Positions 19,964-29,416 of a stretch of DNA of 64,000 nt are shown one piece after another (position 1 is the stretch's first letter; every line of letters starts with the position of its first letter). This DNA comes from Bosea sp. (in: a-proteobacteria) (lineage in GTDB: Bacteria > Pseudomonadota > Alphaproteobacteria > Rhizobiales > Beijerinckiaceae). Where the stretch lies: assembly GCA_023910605.1 (NCBI GenBank), contig JAAVVV010000001.1, forward strand, positions 486,698 through 550,697, in the 5' to 3' direction. Made by a program: the position numbers and the translations under genes. A model generated the notes under the pieces. It did not search any database. It worked only from the letters and a program-made list of their open reading frames with translations, and was not told the origin of the DNA.

Positions 19964-20938
19964 TCACAGCCGCCTCAGCGCGACATCCTGGATGCGATGG
20001 CTCGCCCCTTTGGTCAGGATGAGGCTGGCGCGCTGGCGTGTCGGGAGGATGTTCTCGCGCAGATTGGGCAGGTTGATGCGGTCCCACAGCCCCTCGGCGA
20101 TTTCCAGCGCCTCGGCTTCGGACAGGTCGGCATATTTGCGGAAGAACGAGCGCGGATCGCGGAAGGCGGTCTGCCGCAGCAGGAGGAAGCGGTTGATGTA
20201 CCAGCGGCGCAGATCGTCCTCGTCCGCGTCGAGATAGATCGACACGTCGAAGAAATCCGACACGAACGGGATCGCGGAGCCATCCTTGGGCAGGCGCGCC
20301 GGCTGCAGCACGTTCAGCCCCTCGACGATGAGGATGTCGGGTCGTTCGACGGCGATCTCCTCGCCCGGCACCACGTCATAGACGAGATGCGAATAGACCG
20401 GCGCCTTCACCACCGGATGGCCCGCCTTCACCTGGCTGAGGAACTGCAGCAGCCGTGCGCTGTCATAGCTTTCGGGAAAGCCCTTGCGCTCCATCAGGCC
20501 GCGCGCCGCAAGCTCGGCATTGGGCAGCAGGAAACCATCCGTGGTGATGAGCTTGACCTTGGGCGTGTTGGGCCAGCGCGACAGCAGCGCCGTGAGCACG
20601 CGCGCCGTGGTGGACTTGCCGGCCGCGACCGAGCCGGCCAGTCCGATGACATAGGGCACCTTCACCTCATCCTCGGCCTGCAGGAAGCGCTGCGTGGCCC
20701 GGAACAGCCCTTGCGCGGCCGCGACATAGACCGACAGCAGGCGCGACAGCGGCAGGTAGATCGACACCACCTCGTCGAGCGAGATGGGGTCATTGATGGA
20801 TTGCAGCTTCTCGATGTCCTGCACGGTCAGCGTCAGCGGCGTGTCCGCGCGCAGATGGGCCCACTCATCCCGCGTGAAGACCCGATAGGGGGAGAGATCG
20901 GGCAAGGCGGGCGCTGCCGGTGTCACGCGCTGGTCCAT
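19964..20938 (-). CDS. coaA: Type I pantothenate kinase (CoaA)
   Basis: A 324-residue kinase for the first step of coenzyme A synthesis (pantothenate to 4'-phosphopantothenate). Walker A is GSVAAGKST near residues 108-116; the family motifs [30 protein letters not shown] and PVYSHLVYD are intact. GAGAGAAAG before the ATG is a strong ribosome site. It lies just downstream of hisF-hisE on the same strand, the normal rhizobial grouping, though the rest of that his cluster is found 19 kb away. Confidence 0.96.
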   Translation of the reverse strand: MDQRVTPAAPALPDLSPYRVFTRDEWAHLRADTPLTLTVQDIEKLQSINDPISLDEVVSIYLPLSRLLSVYVAAAQGLFRATQRFLQAEDEVKVPYVIGLAGSVAAGKSTTARVLTALLSRWPNTPKVKLITTDGFLLPNAELAARGLMERKGFPESYDSARLLQFLSQVKAGHPVVKAPVYSHLVYDVVPGEEIAVERPDILIVEGLNVLQPARLPKDGSAIPFVSDFFDVSIYLDADEDDLRRWYINRFLLLRQTAFRDPRSFFRKYADLSEAEALEIAEGLWDRINLPNLRENILPTRQRASLILTKGASHRIQDVALRRL

Positions 20939-21005
20939 GTCTTTCTCTCAGGACGCCGCGGTCCGGTACGCGCTGCCGGACGCGCCTCAAGGCCCGCCGA
21001 TCGGG

Positions 21006-21326
21006 TCAATTAGAAGACCTTGCGGCCTTTTCCGCAAGTCCGGAGAGACCCGTGCGGCGCTCGAGTTCGCTCATCACATCGTCGAGGGGCACCGCGCGCG
21101 ACTGGAGCAGCACGAGGAGGTGGAACAAAACGTCGGCGGCCTCGGCCGTCAGCGCCGCACGGTCGCCCTGCACGGCCGCGATCACCGCCTCCACCGCTTC
21201 CTCGCCGAACTTCCTGGCGACGCGTTCCGGCCCCGAGGCCAGCAGCTTGGCTGTCCAGCTTTCCTCCGGCGCGGAACTGGCGCGGGCCGCCACGATGGCG
21301 GCGAGATCGGCGAGGGTGAAGCCCAT
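21006..21326 (-). CDS. hisE: Phosphoribosyl-ATP pyrophosphatase (HisE)
   Basis: A 106-residue all-helical pyrophosphohydrolase for step two of histidine synthesis. The MazG-like metal site is visible in [16 protein letters not shown] and [14 protein letters not shown] (residues about 36-75). It is separate from HisI, as usual in alphaproteobacteria. hisF ends two bases upstream on the same strand and coaA follows, giving a hisF-hisE-coaA operon. Confidence 0.95.
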   Translation of the reverse strand: MGFTLADLAAIVAARASSAPEESWTAKLLASGPERVARKFGEEAVEAVIAAVQGDRAALTAEAADVLFHLLVLLQSRAVPLDDVMSELERRTGLSGLAEKAARSSN

Positions 21327-21328
21327 GC

Positions 21329-22102
21329 TCAGTCCATCCGCATCCTGAGTCCGGCCGCGCGCATGTACGACTTGGCCTGCCCGATCGTGTAGGTTCCGAA
21401 ATGGAAGATCGAGGCGGCCAGCACGGCGCTGGCATGGCCCCCGGTCACGCCCGCCACCAGGTGATCGAGGGCGCCGACGCCGCCGGATGCGATCACCGGC
21501 ACGCTCACCGCATCCGCGATGGCGCGCGTCAGCTCCACGTCATAGCCTGCCTTGGTGCCGTCCCGGTCCATTGAGGTGACGAGCAGCTCCCCAGCCCCAA
21601 GCGCCGTGACCTCCTGTGCGAAGGCGACGGCATCGATGCCGGTGGCCTCCCGGCCGCCATGGGTGAAGATCTCGAAACGCGCCGGGCTTGCCCCCGGCGT
21701 GACGCGCTTGGCGTCGATGGCGACGACCACGCATTGCGCGCCGAACTTTTCGGCGGCCTCGCGCACGAAGGCGCGCCGCTTCACCGCCGCGGTGTTGATC
21801 GACACCTTGTCGGCTCCGGCCAGCAGCAGCCGGCGGATGTCGTCGGTGGTGCGCACGCCCCCGCCCACGGTCAGCGGAATGAAGCAGGCCTCGGCCGTGC
21901 GCGTCACCACATCGAGCAGGATGCCGCGCCCTTCATGGCTCGCGGAAATGTCGAGAAAGCAGAGCTCGTCCGCCCCGGCTGCGCCATAGGCCTTGGCGGC
22001 CTCGACCGGGTCCCCGGCATCCACCAGGTTGACGAACTGCACGCCCTTGACGACGCGCCCATCCTTGACGTCGAGGCAGGGGATCAGGCGGGTCTTGAGC
22101 AT
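21329..22102 (-). CDS. hisF: Imidazole glycerol phosphate synthase cyclase subunit HisF
   Basis: A 257-residue (beta/alpha)8-barrel that, with the glutaminase HisH, makes imidazole glycerol phosphate and AICAR. Catalytic aspartates are in [14 protein letters not shown] (Asp11 region) and [13 protein letters not shown] (near 129-141); phosphate-binding GGVRT and ASGGVGA motifs are present. I start it at ATG 22102 ([12 protein letters not shown]), the family's usual beginning, rather than a TTG two codons earlier. Its partner hisH lies at 41.8 kb on the opposite strand, so the usual hisH-hisA-hisF run is broken. Confidence 0.96.
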   Translation of the reverse strand: MLKTRLIPCLDVKDGRVVKGVQFVNLVDAGDPVEAAKAYGAAGADELCFLDISASHEGRGILLDVVTRTAEACFIPLTVGGGVRTTDDIRRLLLAGADKVSINTAAVKRRAFVREAAEKFGAQCVVVAIDAKRVTPGASPARFEIFTHGGREATGIDAVAFAQEVTALGAGELLVTSMDRDGTKAGYDVELTRAIADAVSVPVIASGGVGALDHLVAGVTGGHASAVLAASIFHFGTYTIGQAKSYMRAAGLRMRMD

Positions 22103-22223
22103 TTGCAACTCGATATTGCAGCCTGTTGGCTATGGCAAATCTTTCTGACGGCGTCGTCTACGTCGATGGAAGCGGCGTCCATACACAAGATCAGCCGGGC
22201 AGTCGCTCGGAAGCCAGTCCCCC

Positions 22224-23636
22224 TCACCTGAAAAACACCACCGTCACCAAGACAAAAATCGGGATCAGGATCGCGCCTGACCAGAGCATGTAGCCGAAGA
22301 AGCTCGGCATCTTCACGCCCATGTCCTTCGCGATGGCGTAGACCATGAAGTTGGGCGCGTTGCCGATATAGGTGTTGGCGCCCATGTAGACCGCGCCCGT
22401 GGAGATCGCGGCGAGCGTGACGGCGAGCCTGGTCATCAGCGCCTGCGGATCGCCCCCCGCCAGCTCGAAGAAGACGAGATATGTCGGGGCGTTGTCGAGG
22501 AAGGAGGACAGCGCGCCCGTGAGCCAGAAATACATGACGTTGTTGGGGCTGCCATCGGGGTTCGAGACCAGCGCCACCAGCGGGGCCGCGGCCCCGCCCT
22601 TGCCCGCGCCGAGGATGGCGAGGACCGGCACGATGCAGATGAAGATGCCGGCGAAGAGCTTGGCCACTTCGAGGATGGGCCCCCAGTTGAAGCCGTTGGC
22701 CTCGCGATATTCCTTGCGGGCGAACTTCAGCGAGGCCAAGGCCGCCGCCAGCATGATGAGGTTCGAGGCGATGTCCTGCAATTGCAGATACACGCCCAGC
22801 ACGCTGAACTGCACGCCCGGCTTCCACTCGGCGCGGAGCAGCACGGCGCCGATGATGATGGCGACGAAGACGAGGCTCTCCAGGCCCATGATCCTGACGC
22901 GGCTGTCCGGCGTCGGGTCGGGGCGCGTCACGCCTTCCTTTCTGTAAAGATAGCTGTCGAGGGCATAGAACAGCGCCAGCAGGATGCCGGCCACCAGCAT
23001 CGTCTCGGTGAAGAGGTTGGTGGTCGTCCAGAAGAAGCTGACGCCCTTGAGAAAGCCCACGAACAGCGGCGGATCGCCCAGCGGGGTCAGCGCGCCGCCC
23101 ACATTCGAGACGAGGAAGATGAAGAACACGACGACGTGGACATTGTGCGCCCGGTTGTCATTGGCCCGGATGATGGGGCGGATCAGCACCATGGAGGCGC
23201 CCGTGGTGCCGACGAAGCTCGCCAGGATCGTCCCGATGGCGAGGATGCCGGTGTTGGTCAGCGGCGAGCCGTGGATGTTGCCCTTGACGAAGATGCCGCC
23301 CGCCACCGTGTAGAGCGCGAAGAGCAGGATGATGAAGGGCACGTATTCGAGCAGCATGGCGAAGGCGATGCCGGCCGTCGCATCCGGGGGCGCGAAGCTG
23401 AGATAAAGCGGGATGATGACCAGCGCCGACCAGAAGGCGGCGAACTTGCCATAATGGTGCTCCCAGACATGCGGGAAGAAAAGCGGGCCGGTGGCGATGC
23501 ACAGCAGCAGGCCGGCGAAGGGCACGATCCAGAGCAGGGACATTCCGCGCCCGTCCAGCGCCGCAGCCGCGAGGGCCGGCTCGGGCATCAGCGCCAGTCC
23601 GGCGCAGAGCGCCGCCACCATGAGCCTCGCAAGCAT
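22224..23636 (-). CDS. NhaD-type sodium:proton antiporter (ArsB/NhaD superfamily)
   Basis: A 470-residue polytopic membrane protein with about 12 hydrophobic segments, preceded by a cleavable-looking leader ending ALAAAALDG. Family landmarks of NhaD-type Na+/H+ antiporters are seen: FVGTTGASMVLIRPIIRAN (residues about 142-160), VSNVGGALTPLGDPPLF (near 180-196) and, in the second half, SSFLDNAPTYLVFFELAGG and GANTYIGNAPNFM. GGGGAGATGAAGAC before the ATG is a good ribosome site. It would exchange cytoplasmic sodium for protons; the exact ion cannot be told from sequence. It stands alone between hisF and an unknown gene. Confidence 0.85.
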   Translation of the reverse strand: MLARLMVAALCAGLALMPEPALAAAALDGRGMSLLWIVPFAGLLLCIATGPLFFPHVWEHHYGKFAAFWSALVIIPLYLSFAPPDATAGIAFAMLLEYVPFIILLFALYTVAGGIFVKGNIHGSPLTNTGILAIGTILASFVGTTGASMVLIRPIIRANDNRAHNVHVVVFFIFLVSNVGGALTPLGDPPLFVGFLKGVSFFWTTTNLFTETMLVAGILLALFYALDSYLYRKEGVTRPDPTPDSRVRIMGLESLVFVAIIIGAVLLRAEWKPGVQFSVLGVYLQLQDIASNLIMLAAALASLKFARKEYREANGFNWGPILEVAKLFAGIFICIVPVLAILGAGKGGAAAPLVALVSNPDGSPNNVMYFWLTGALSSFLDNAPTYLVFFELAGGDPQALMTRLAVTLAAISTGAVYMGANTYIGNAPNFMVYAIAKDMGVKMPSFFGYMLWSGAILIPIFVLVTVVFFR

Positions 23637-23840
23637 GTCTTCATCTCCCCAGTGCCCGTGCCGCCAGCGTTATCAGGCGTGGGCGCGCGCGCACAAGAGC
23701 GTGATTCACGGCGCCCTGATGGAAATTTGCGGTTCCGATGACCCGGGAGCCTAGCCATCGCCGGTTGCTTGAGGCAAGGAGCCCTCCCGCAGCCGCTCAG
23801 ACTTCGTTCCGATTCGCTGCAGATCGAGGATGCCCCTTTC

Positions 23841-24314
23841 ATGTACCGCTCCGTCATCTTCGGCGCTGTCCTCGCCGGCGCATCGATCAGCAGCGCTGCG
23901 GCGCAGTTCGCCATCGATGACATCAAGGTGCAGTTGTTCAAGGAACGCGCCGGGGCGCTGAGCGAGAACATCGCAAACGCCGGCAGGAGCTTCGTGAACA
24001 CGACTGCGGGCACGGGCGATGTTGGCGATCCGGCTGACGCGATGCTCGTGACGCTGGCCTTCACGGGGCCGCGCAACAGCAAGGCCTCCGACAAGATGGC
24101 GCGGGACATCGCCTCCGTCACCGTCACGCAGATGGCCAAGACCGGCCCGCGGATCATGCTCAAGCGCGCCTATGGCGGCTTTCACTTCGGCGCGGACGGG
24201 CGCGGCCACAAGGCCTTCTGGCTCGACGGCGCCACCTGCGCGCCGCTCGAGATCGAGGTGAGGCTCGGCCGCTCGCGCAAGACGGCCAAGCTGGATTTCC
24301 GCTGCGACGGCTGA
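23841..24314 (+). CDS. Hypothetical secreted protein
   Basis: A 157-residue product I do not recognise. The first ~22 residues form a typical Sec signal peptide (hydrophobic core VIFGAVLAGASISSAA, cleavage after AAAQ). The mature part is mixed alpha/beta with two cysteines near the C-terminus (ATCAPLEIEV and DFRCDG), which could form a disulfide in the periplasm. There is no membrane segment after the signal. Composition matches its neighbours, so no sign of recent transfer. The ATG at 23841 is chosen because it places the signal peptide at the N-terminus; upstream in-frame sequence is not leader-like. Confidence 0.6.
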   Translation: MYRSVIFGAVLAGASISSAAAQFAIDDIKVQLFKERAGALSENIANAGRSFVNTTAGTGDVGDPADAMLVTLAFTGPRNSKASDKMARDIASVTVTQMAKTGPRIMLKRAYGGFHFGADGRGHKAFWLDGATCAPLEIEVRLGRSRKTAKLDFRCDG

Positions 24315-24406
24315 TGGAGAGGCGTTTGCCCTGCCTTCATCGCCTGTTCATGGAATGATGCGCACTCTGGCCTTGACATTCCGGAAATGAAGCTGGGTTC
24401 GGGCTG

Positions 24407-25195
24407 ATGTGCCGCTTTCTTGCCTATCAGGGTGTTCCGGTCTTTCTCGAAGAGTTCGTCTCCTCGCCCTGCCATTCTCTGGTGCACCAGTCGATCCACG
24501 CCACCGAGGCCAAGACGGGCACCAATGGCGACGGTTTCGGGCTGGGCTGGTATGGCGACCGGCCCGAGCCGGGGCTCTATCGCGAGATCAGGCCGGCCTG
24601 GTCCGACGAGAACCTGCTCTCCATCGCCCGGCAGGTACGCTCCTCGCTGTTCTTCGCGCATGTGCGGGCCGCCACGGGCACGGCCTCGACGCGCGCCAAT
24701 TGCCATCCGTTCAGCCATGGCCGCTGGCTGTTCATGCACAATGGCCAGATCGGCGGCTATGCGGCGATCAAGCGGCGGCTCGAGGCGCTGATCCCCGACC
24801 ACCTTTATGCCGCGCGCACCGGCACCACCGATTCAGAAGCGCTTTTCCTCATGGCGCTCGCCCGGATCGAGGCCGGGGCGGAGCCTGTCGCCGCGATGTG
24901 CGCCGCGCTTGGCGATGCGGTGGCGCTGATGGCCGCCGCCGGGATCACCGAGCCGCTGCGCTTCGCGGCCGGGCTGTCGGATGGCGAGACGCTCTATGCC
25001 TTCCGCTGGTCCACCGACAAGCGCCCGCCGACGCTCTATCACTGCCAGCAGGATCATCACGTCGTGGTGGCCTCGGAGCCGGTGGATGAGCGCCGCGAAT
25101 GCTGGCAGGCCCTGTTTCCGAACTCCGTGGTCGTGGTCCGGCGTGGCCGCGTGGAGACAAGGCCGATCACGGTGGGTTTGCCGCTCGCCGCCTGA
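24407..25195 (+). CDS. Class II glutamine amidotransferase (YafJ/EgtC-like)
   Basis: A 262-residue Ntn-hydrolase of the glutamine amidotransferase class II family. The nucleophile is Cys2 exposed after Met removal (MCRFLAYQG). Conserved glutaminase motifs are NGDGFGLGWYGD (about 40-51), AHVRAATG (near 84-91) and HPFSHGRWLFMHNGQIGG (about 98-115). No synthetase or other acceptor domain is attached, so the acceptor of ammonia, if any, is unknown. EgtC cannot be claimed: no ergothioneine genes are nearby. hrpB follows after 55 bases. Confidence 0.85.
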   Translation: MCRFLAYQGVPVFLEEFVSSPCHSLVHQSIHATEAKTGTNGDGFGLGWYGDRPEPGLYREIRPAWSDENLLSIARQVRSSLFFAHVRAATGTASTRANCHPFSHGRWLFMHNGQIGGYAAIKRRLEALIPDHLYAARTGTTDSEALFLMALARIEAGAEPVAAMCAALGDAVALMAAAGITEPLRFAAGLSDGETLYAFRWSTDKRPPTLYHCQQDHHVVVASEPVDERRECWQALFPNSVVVVRRGRVETRPITVGLPLAA

Positions 25196-25250
25196 CGCAG
25201 CTGTTCATCGGGGCGCTTGCATCGGGGCTGCCCGCGCGTCACATGACGCC

Positions 25251-27722
25251 ATGCGTTCCTTCGAGACAGCGCTGCCGATCGACGACGCGCTTGAGCCGCT
25301 CGCGGCGGCCTTGCGCCAGCGCGCCGCCGCCGTGGTGGTGGCGCCGCCGGGCGCCGGCAAGACCACGCGCGTGCCGCTGGCGCTGCTGGACGAGCCCTGG
25401 GCCGCAGGCCGCAAGCTCGTCATGCTCGAGCCGCGCCGGCTCGCCGCCCGCGGGGCGGCGGCGCGCATGGCCGCGACGCTCGGCGAGGCTGTGGGCGAGA
25501 CCGTGGGCCTGAGGGTCCGACTCGGCTCGAAGGTCAGCGCGAGGACGCGCATCGAGGTGGTCACCGAGGGGGTGTTCTCCCGGATGATTCTCGACGACCC
25601 CATGCTGGACGGCGTCGCAGGCGTGCTGTTCGATGAATATCACGAGCGTTCGCTCGATGCGGATCTCGGCCTCGCGCTTGCCCTCGATGCGCAGAGCGGG
25701 CTGCGCGAGGATTTGCGCCTTGTCGTGATGAGCGCGACGCTCGATGGCGCGCGGGTGGCCGCGCTGATGGGCGATGTCCCCGTGATCACCAGCGAGGGAC
25801 GCGCCTTTGCGGTCGAGACCCGCTATCCGGGCCGTGATCCGCGCGCCCGGATCGAGGACGAGGTGGCGTCGGCGTGCCTGACGGCCTTGGCCCAGGAGAA
25901 GGGCTCCATCCTCGTCTTCCTGCCCGGGCAGGGCGAGATTCTGCGCACGGCCGAACGGCTCGGCCAGCGCATCGCGGACCCCGCGATCGACATCGCCCCG
26001 CTCTACGGCGCCATGGAGATGGCCGAGCAGGACCGGGCGGTGAAGCCGGCCGCCCCCGGACGGCGCAAGATCGTGCTGGCCACCTCGCTGGCGGAGACGT
26101 CGCTGACGATCGAGGGCGTGCGCATGGTGATCGATTCAGGCCTGGCGCGCGTGCCGGTCTACGAGCCGGATGTCGGCGTCACCCGCCTCGCCACCGTGCG
26201 GGCCTCGCGCGCAGCGGTGGATCAGCGGCGCGGCCGCGCAGGACGGACCGAGCCGGGGCTGTGCCTGCGCCTGTGGGACGAGGCCGGCATGGGCGCCCTG
26301 CCCGCATTCGCCACGCCGGAAATCCTCGCCGCCGACCTTGCGCCGCTGCTGCTCGATTGCGCCGCCTGGGGCGTGACCGATCCGCGTTCGCTGCGCTTTC
26401 TCGATGCGCCGCCCGCGCCGGCGCTGGCGGAAGCGGGCCGGATGCTGCGAGGGATCGAGGCGCTGGACGAGGCAGGGCGGATCACGGCCATGGGCCGCAA
26501 GCTGCGCGGGCTGGCGCTGCCGCCGCGTCTGGCTCGCATGGTCCTGAAAGCCGGCGAGACGGGAGCTGGCTCAGAGGCGGCCGCGATTGCCGCCGTGCTG
26601 GTGGAGCGCGGCCTGGGCGGAGACGGCGCCGACATCGCCGCGCGCGTCGAGCGCTTCGGGCGTGATCGCAGCCCGAGGGCGCAGGACATGCGGCGCATGG
26701 CCGAGGGCTGGGCGCGCACCGCGCCCGGCGCAGGCCCGGACATCCGCCTGGGCCTTGGGGTCGGGGGCCTGCTGGCGCTGGCCTATCCCGACCGGATCGC
26801 GCGGGCCCGGGGCCGGCCGGGGGCCTATCTGCTGGCCAACGGCCGCGGGGCCGAGATCGAGCCGCACGACCCCCTGGCCCGCTCCGGCTGGCTGGTGGTG
26901 GCCGAGATGCAGGGCAGCGCCGCCGCCTCGCGCATCCTCAGCGCCGCCGCGCTGGACGAGGCCGACCTCGCGGTCGTGGCGGGCGCGGCGATGACCGATT
27001 TCGACGAAACCGCCTTCGATCCGGCCGCCCGCGCGCTCCGCCGGCGGGCAGGCCGGAAGCTGGGGATGATCACGCTCCAGGAACGCGCCATGCCGGTCGA
27101 GCCCGATCTTGCGAGCGCCATCCTTCTGGCGCGCGGCATAGCGGCGCTGGGGATCGAACGGCTGCCCTGGAGCCGGGCGCAGATGGCATTGCGGGGACGG
27201 GCGGCGTTTCTCAGCGCGGCCGATCCCGGCTCCTGGCCCGATCTGGCCGATGGCGCGCTGGCGCGCGATGCGGAAGCCTGGCTTGCGCCGCACATCATCG
27301 GACGCAGCGGCCTTGGGGCCATCCAGGCGGAGGATCTGGGCGCCGCGCTCGATGCGCTGATCCCGTGGGATCTGGCTCGGCGGATCGAGCGGGAGGCGCC
27401 GAGCCATTTCGAGGCTCCGACCGGCAACAGGGCGCTGGTGGACTACGAGGCCGATGCCGGCCCCACCGTCTCGATCAGGGTGCAGGAGCTCTACGGGCTG
27501 AAGGAGCATCCGGCGCTGGCTGGCGGGCGTGTCCCGCTCGTGCTGGAACTGCTCTCGCCGGCGCACCGGCCGATCCAGGTCACGCGCGACCTGCCGGGCT
27601 TCTGGCGCGGCTCATGGGCGGCGGTGAAGGCGGAGATGAAGGGGCGTTATCCGCGCCATCTCTGGCCCGACGATCCGGCGGCGGCCCTGCCCACCGCGCG
27701 GGCCAAGCCGCGCGGCGCCTGA
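25251..27722 (+). CDS. hrpB: ATP-dependent helicase HrpB (DEAH-box)
   Basis: An 823-residue DEAH-type helicase of the HrpB family, whose role in most bacteria is not settled. Walker A is APPGAGKTTRVPLALL near residues 32-47, the DExH box is DEYHER near 127-132, motif III is SATLDG, and motif VI is QRRGRAGRTEPG near 324-335. The HrpB C-terminal domain ends with the usual VTRDLPGFWRGSW and KGRYPRHLWPDDP landmarks. Length matches HrpB rather than the longer HrpA. ATG 25251 is preferred; longer in-frame extensions overlap the amidotransferase. Confidence 0.93.
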   Translation: MRSFETALPIDDALEPLAAALRQRAAAVVVAPPGAGKTTRVPLALLDEPWAAGRKLVMLEPRRLAARGAAARMAATLGEAVGETVGLRVRLGSKVSARTRIEVVTEGVFSRMILDDPMLDGVAGVLFDEYHERSLDADLGLALALDAQSGLREDLRLVVMSATLDGARVAALMGDVPVITSEGRAFAVETRYPGRDPRARIEDEVASACLTALAQEKGSILVFLPGQGEILRTAERLGQRIADPAIDIAPLYGAMEMAEQDRAVKPAAPGRRKIVLATSLAETSLTIEGVRMVIDSGLARVPVYEPDVGVTRLATVRASRAAVDQRRGRAGRTEPGLCLRLWDEAGMGALPAFATPEILAADLAPLLLDCAAWGVTDPRSLRFLDAPPAPALAEAGRMLRGIEALDEAGRITAMGRKLRGLALPPRLARMVLKAGETGAGSEAAAIAAVLVERGLGGDGADIAARVERFGRDRSPRAQDMRRMAEGWARTAPGAGPDIRLGLGVGGLLALAYPDRIARARGRPGAYLLANGRGAEIEPHDPLARSGWLVVAEMQGSAAASRILSAAALDEADLAVVAGAAMTDFDETAFDPAARALRRRAGRKLGMITLQERAMPVEPDLASAILLARGIAALGIERLPWSRAQMALRGRAAFLSAADPGSWPDLADGALARDAEAWLAPHIIGRSGLGAIQAEDLGAALDALIPWDLARRIEREAPSHFEAPTGNRALVDYEADAGPTVSIRVQELYGLKEHPALAGGRVPLVLELLSPAHRPIQVTRDLPGFWRGSWAAVKAEMKGRYPRHLWPDDPAAALPTARAKPRGA

Positions 27723-27761
27723 GCGAGGGCTTGAGCCAGCAGACCGGGCGAGGGTCCGGGA

Positions 27762-28610
27762 TCAGTTGCGCATGCGGTCGCGCCACATGTCCTCTCCCAC
27801 TGTGCAGGAGACCCGCGGGGTTCGCATCTGGGCCGGGATGATGAGCCGCGCCGGCTCCGCGGGCGCGTCGGAGATCTCCATGATCAGCTTTGTCTTGATC
27901 GTCTGCACGAACTGGCTCTTCTCGGTGATGGCGATGACGAAGGCGCCCTGCCCGCCGATCACGCAATCCTCGTAGTAGATGTCGAGCTGGTCGATATCGA
28001 GATAGCCCGGCCGCTTGAGCGCGATCGGCAGCCCGTTGATGGACATGCCCTTCCTCAGCGCCTCGTCGCGCGCCAGCGTGACGATCCTGCCCGAATTGTT
28101 AGGCCCGTCGCCCGAGATGTCCATGACCTTCCGAAGGGCCTGAACGGGCGCCTCCTCGAGCTGCCGCACCGAGAAATCGATGGCGCCGGAGACGGAGGTG
28201 CGCTGGCCGCGCCGTGTCGGCTGCCTTTCCAGCTCTTCGGCGAAGGCCATGGCCGACCCTGCGGAATCGATCACGCGCCAGGGCACGAGGTGATGCTGGA
28301 TGTTGACGCCTGCCCACTCGAAGAAGGTCAGCGCGATGCGGCCTGTGGCGCCGTTGGCGATGGCCTTGTGCACCTCCGGGGAGCGCAGGGCCTCGATATA
28401 GCCGGTGCGCTGCATGGCCAGCTCCTCCAAATCCATGGAGAAGGAAATGTCGACGGCGAGCACGAGCGCGACATCAACCTCCGGAAGCGTTGACGCGGGC
28501 GGCGCGCTGCGACCGACGCCCTGCGCCGTGACGGCGAGCGTGCCGAAACCCAACGTGGCCAGACCGAAGGCGGCGGCGCGGACGAACCTGCTGCTCACAA
28601 ACCTCTTCAT
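27762..28610 (-). CDS. DUF1194 protein with von Willebrand factor A fold, exported
   Basis: A 282-residue exported protein. An N-terminal signal peptide (VRAAAFGLATLGFGTLAVTAQG) is followed by a von Willebrand A-like domain with MIDAS motif DISFSM near residues 54-59 and a second metal-loop segment DISGDGPNNSG near 164-174. DUF1194 proteins are common in rhizobia; their role is unknown. I chose the ATG at 28610 because GGAGAG lies seven to twelve bases upstream; an ATG four codons earlier is also possible. It lies downstream of cmk, where rpsA is found in many relatives. Confidence 0.82.
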   Translation of the reverse strand: MKRFVSSRFVRAAAFGLATLGFGTLAVTAQGVGRSAPPASTLPEVDVALVLAVDISFSMDLEELAMQRTGYIEALRSPEVHKAIANGATGRIALTFFEWAGVNIQHHLVPWRVIDSAGSAMAFAEELERQPTRRGQRTSVSGAIDFSVRQLEEAPVQALRKVMDISGDGPNNSGRIVTLARDEALRKGMSINGLPIALKRPGYLDIDQLDIYYEDCVIGGQGAFVIAITEKSQFVQTIKTKLIMEISDAPAEPARLIIPAQMRTPRVSCTVGEDMWRDRMRN

Positions 28611-28771
28611 GGCGCTCTCCATGGCCGGCCTGTCCGCCGCCAGCAGATGGACAGCATGTCCCAACCCGAGGGAAAGGCAAGCCCGGAACTTGGGCAACCC
28701 GCCCGGCCGCGATCACGATCGCTCGCACCGGCCGAGGCCACGGTCAGGGACCTGACGGGAGCGCCTGCGCC

Positions 28772-29416
28772 TCAGGCGCGCCGGGCGTCGACGTGCGCGA
28801 TGGCCGCCGCGAGCGCCTCGGCGATGCCGAGCGCCGAGGTGTCGAGGATGACGGCATCGGGCGCGGCCTTGAGGGGCGCGTCGGAACGGCCCGAATCGCG
28901 GGCGTCGCGCCGGCGGATATCGGCCAGCACCGTGTCGAAATCGGGACCATCGCCGCGCTCGGCGAGCTCCTTGTGGCGGCGGGCGGCGCGCACGGTCTGG
29001 CTTGCGGTGACGAAGAGCTTCACCGCAGCGTTCGGGCAGATCACCGTGCCGATGTCGCGCCCGTCCAGCACGGCCCCGCCCGGCCCCGCCGCAAAGCTGC
29101 GCTGCATGTCGACCAGCGCCGTCCTGACCGGCGGGAACCCCGCAACCACCGAAGCCGCCTCGCCCATCTCCGCGCCGCGGAGGCGGCTTTCGTCGAGCGT
29201 TGCGGCGTCAAGGGCGCGGGCGGCGGCCACCGCACGCTCGACATCCCCCAGCCCGGCGCCCGCATCGAGAAGGGCGCGGGCGATCGCGCGATACAGCAGT
29301 CCCGTGTCGAGGTGCGGCAGCCCGTAATGGGCGGCCAGCCGCCGCGCCAGCGTGCCCTTGCCGGAGGCCGCCGGCCCGTCAATGGCCAGAACCAGAGGTG
29401 CAGATGTCGCGCCCAT
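28772..29416 (-). CDS. cmk: Cytidylate kinase (Cmk)
   Basis: A 214-residue CMP/dCMP kinase. Walker A is [16 protein letters not shown] at about residues 14-29; the NMP-binding segment [11 protein letters not shown] and the [12 protein letters not shown] motif (near 119-130) are intact. Its ATG overlaps the aroA stop as TGATG, giving the conserved aroA-cmk pair. The usual third member, rpsA, does not follow; the next gene downstream is the DUF1194 protein. Confidence 0.95.
   Translation of the reverse strand: MGATSAPLVLAIDGPAASGKGTLARRLAAHYGLPHLDTGLLYRAIARALLDAGAGLGDVERAVAAARALDAATLDESRLRGAEMGEAASVVAGFPPVRTALVDMQRSFAAGPGGAVLDGRDIGTVICPNAAVKLFVTASQTVRAARRHKELAERGDGPDFDTVLADIRRRDARDSGRSDAPLKAAPDAVILDTSALGIAEALAAAIAHVDARRA

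Noticed and set aside
19457-21013. Open frame of 518 codons on the plus strand opposite yqaA and coaA
   Set aside because: Antisense of coaA, whose Walker motif and family motifs are clear.
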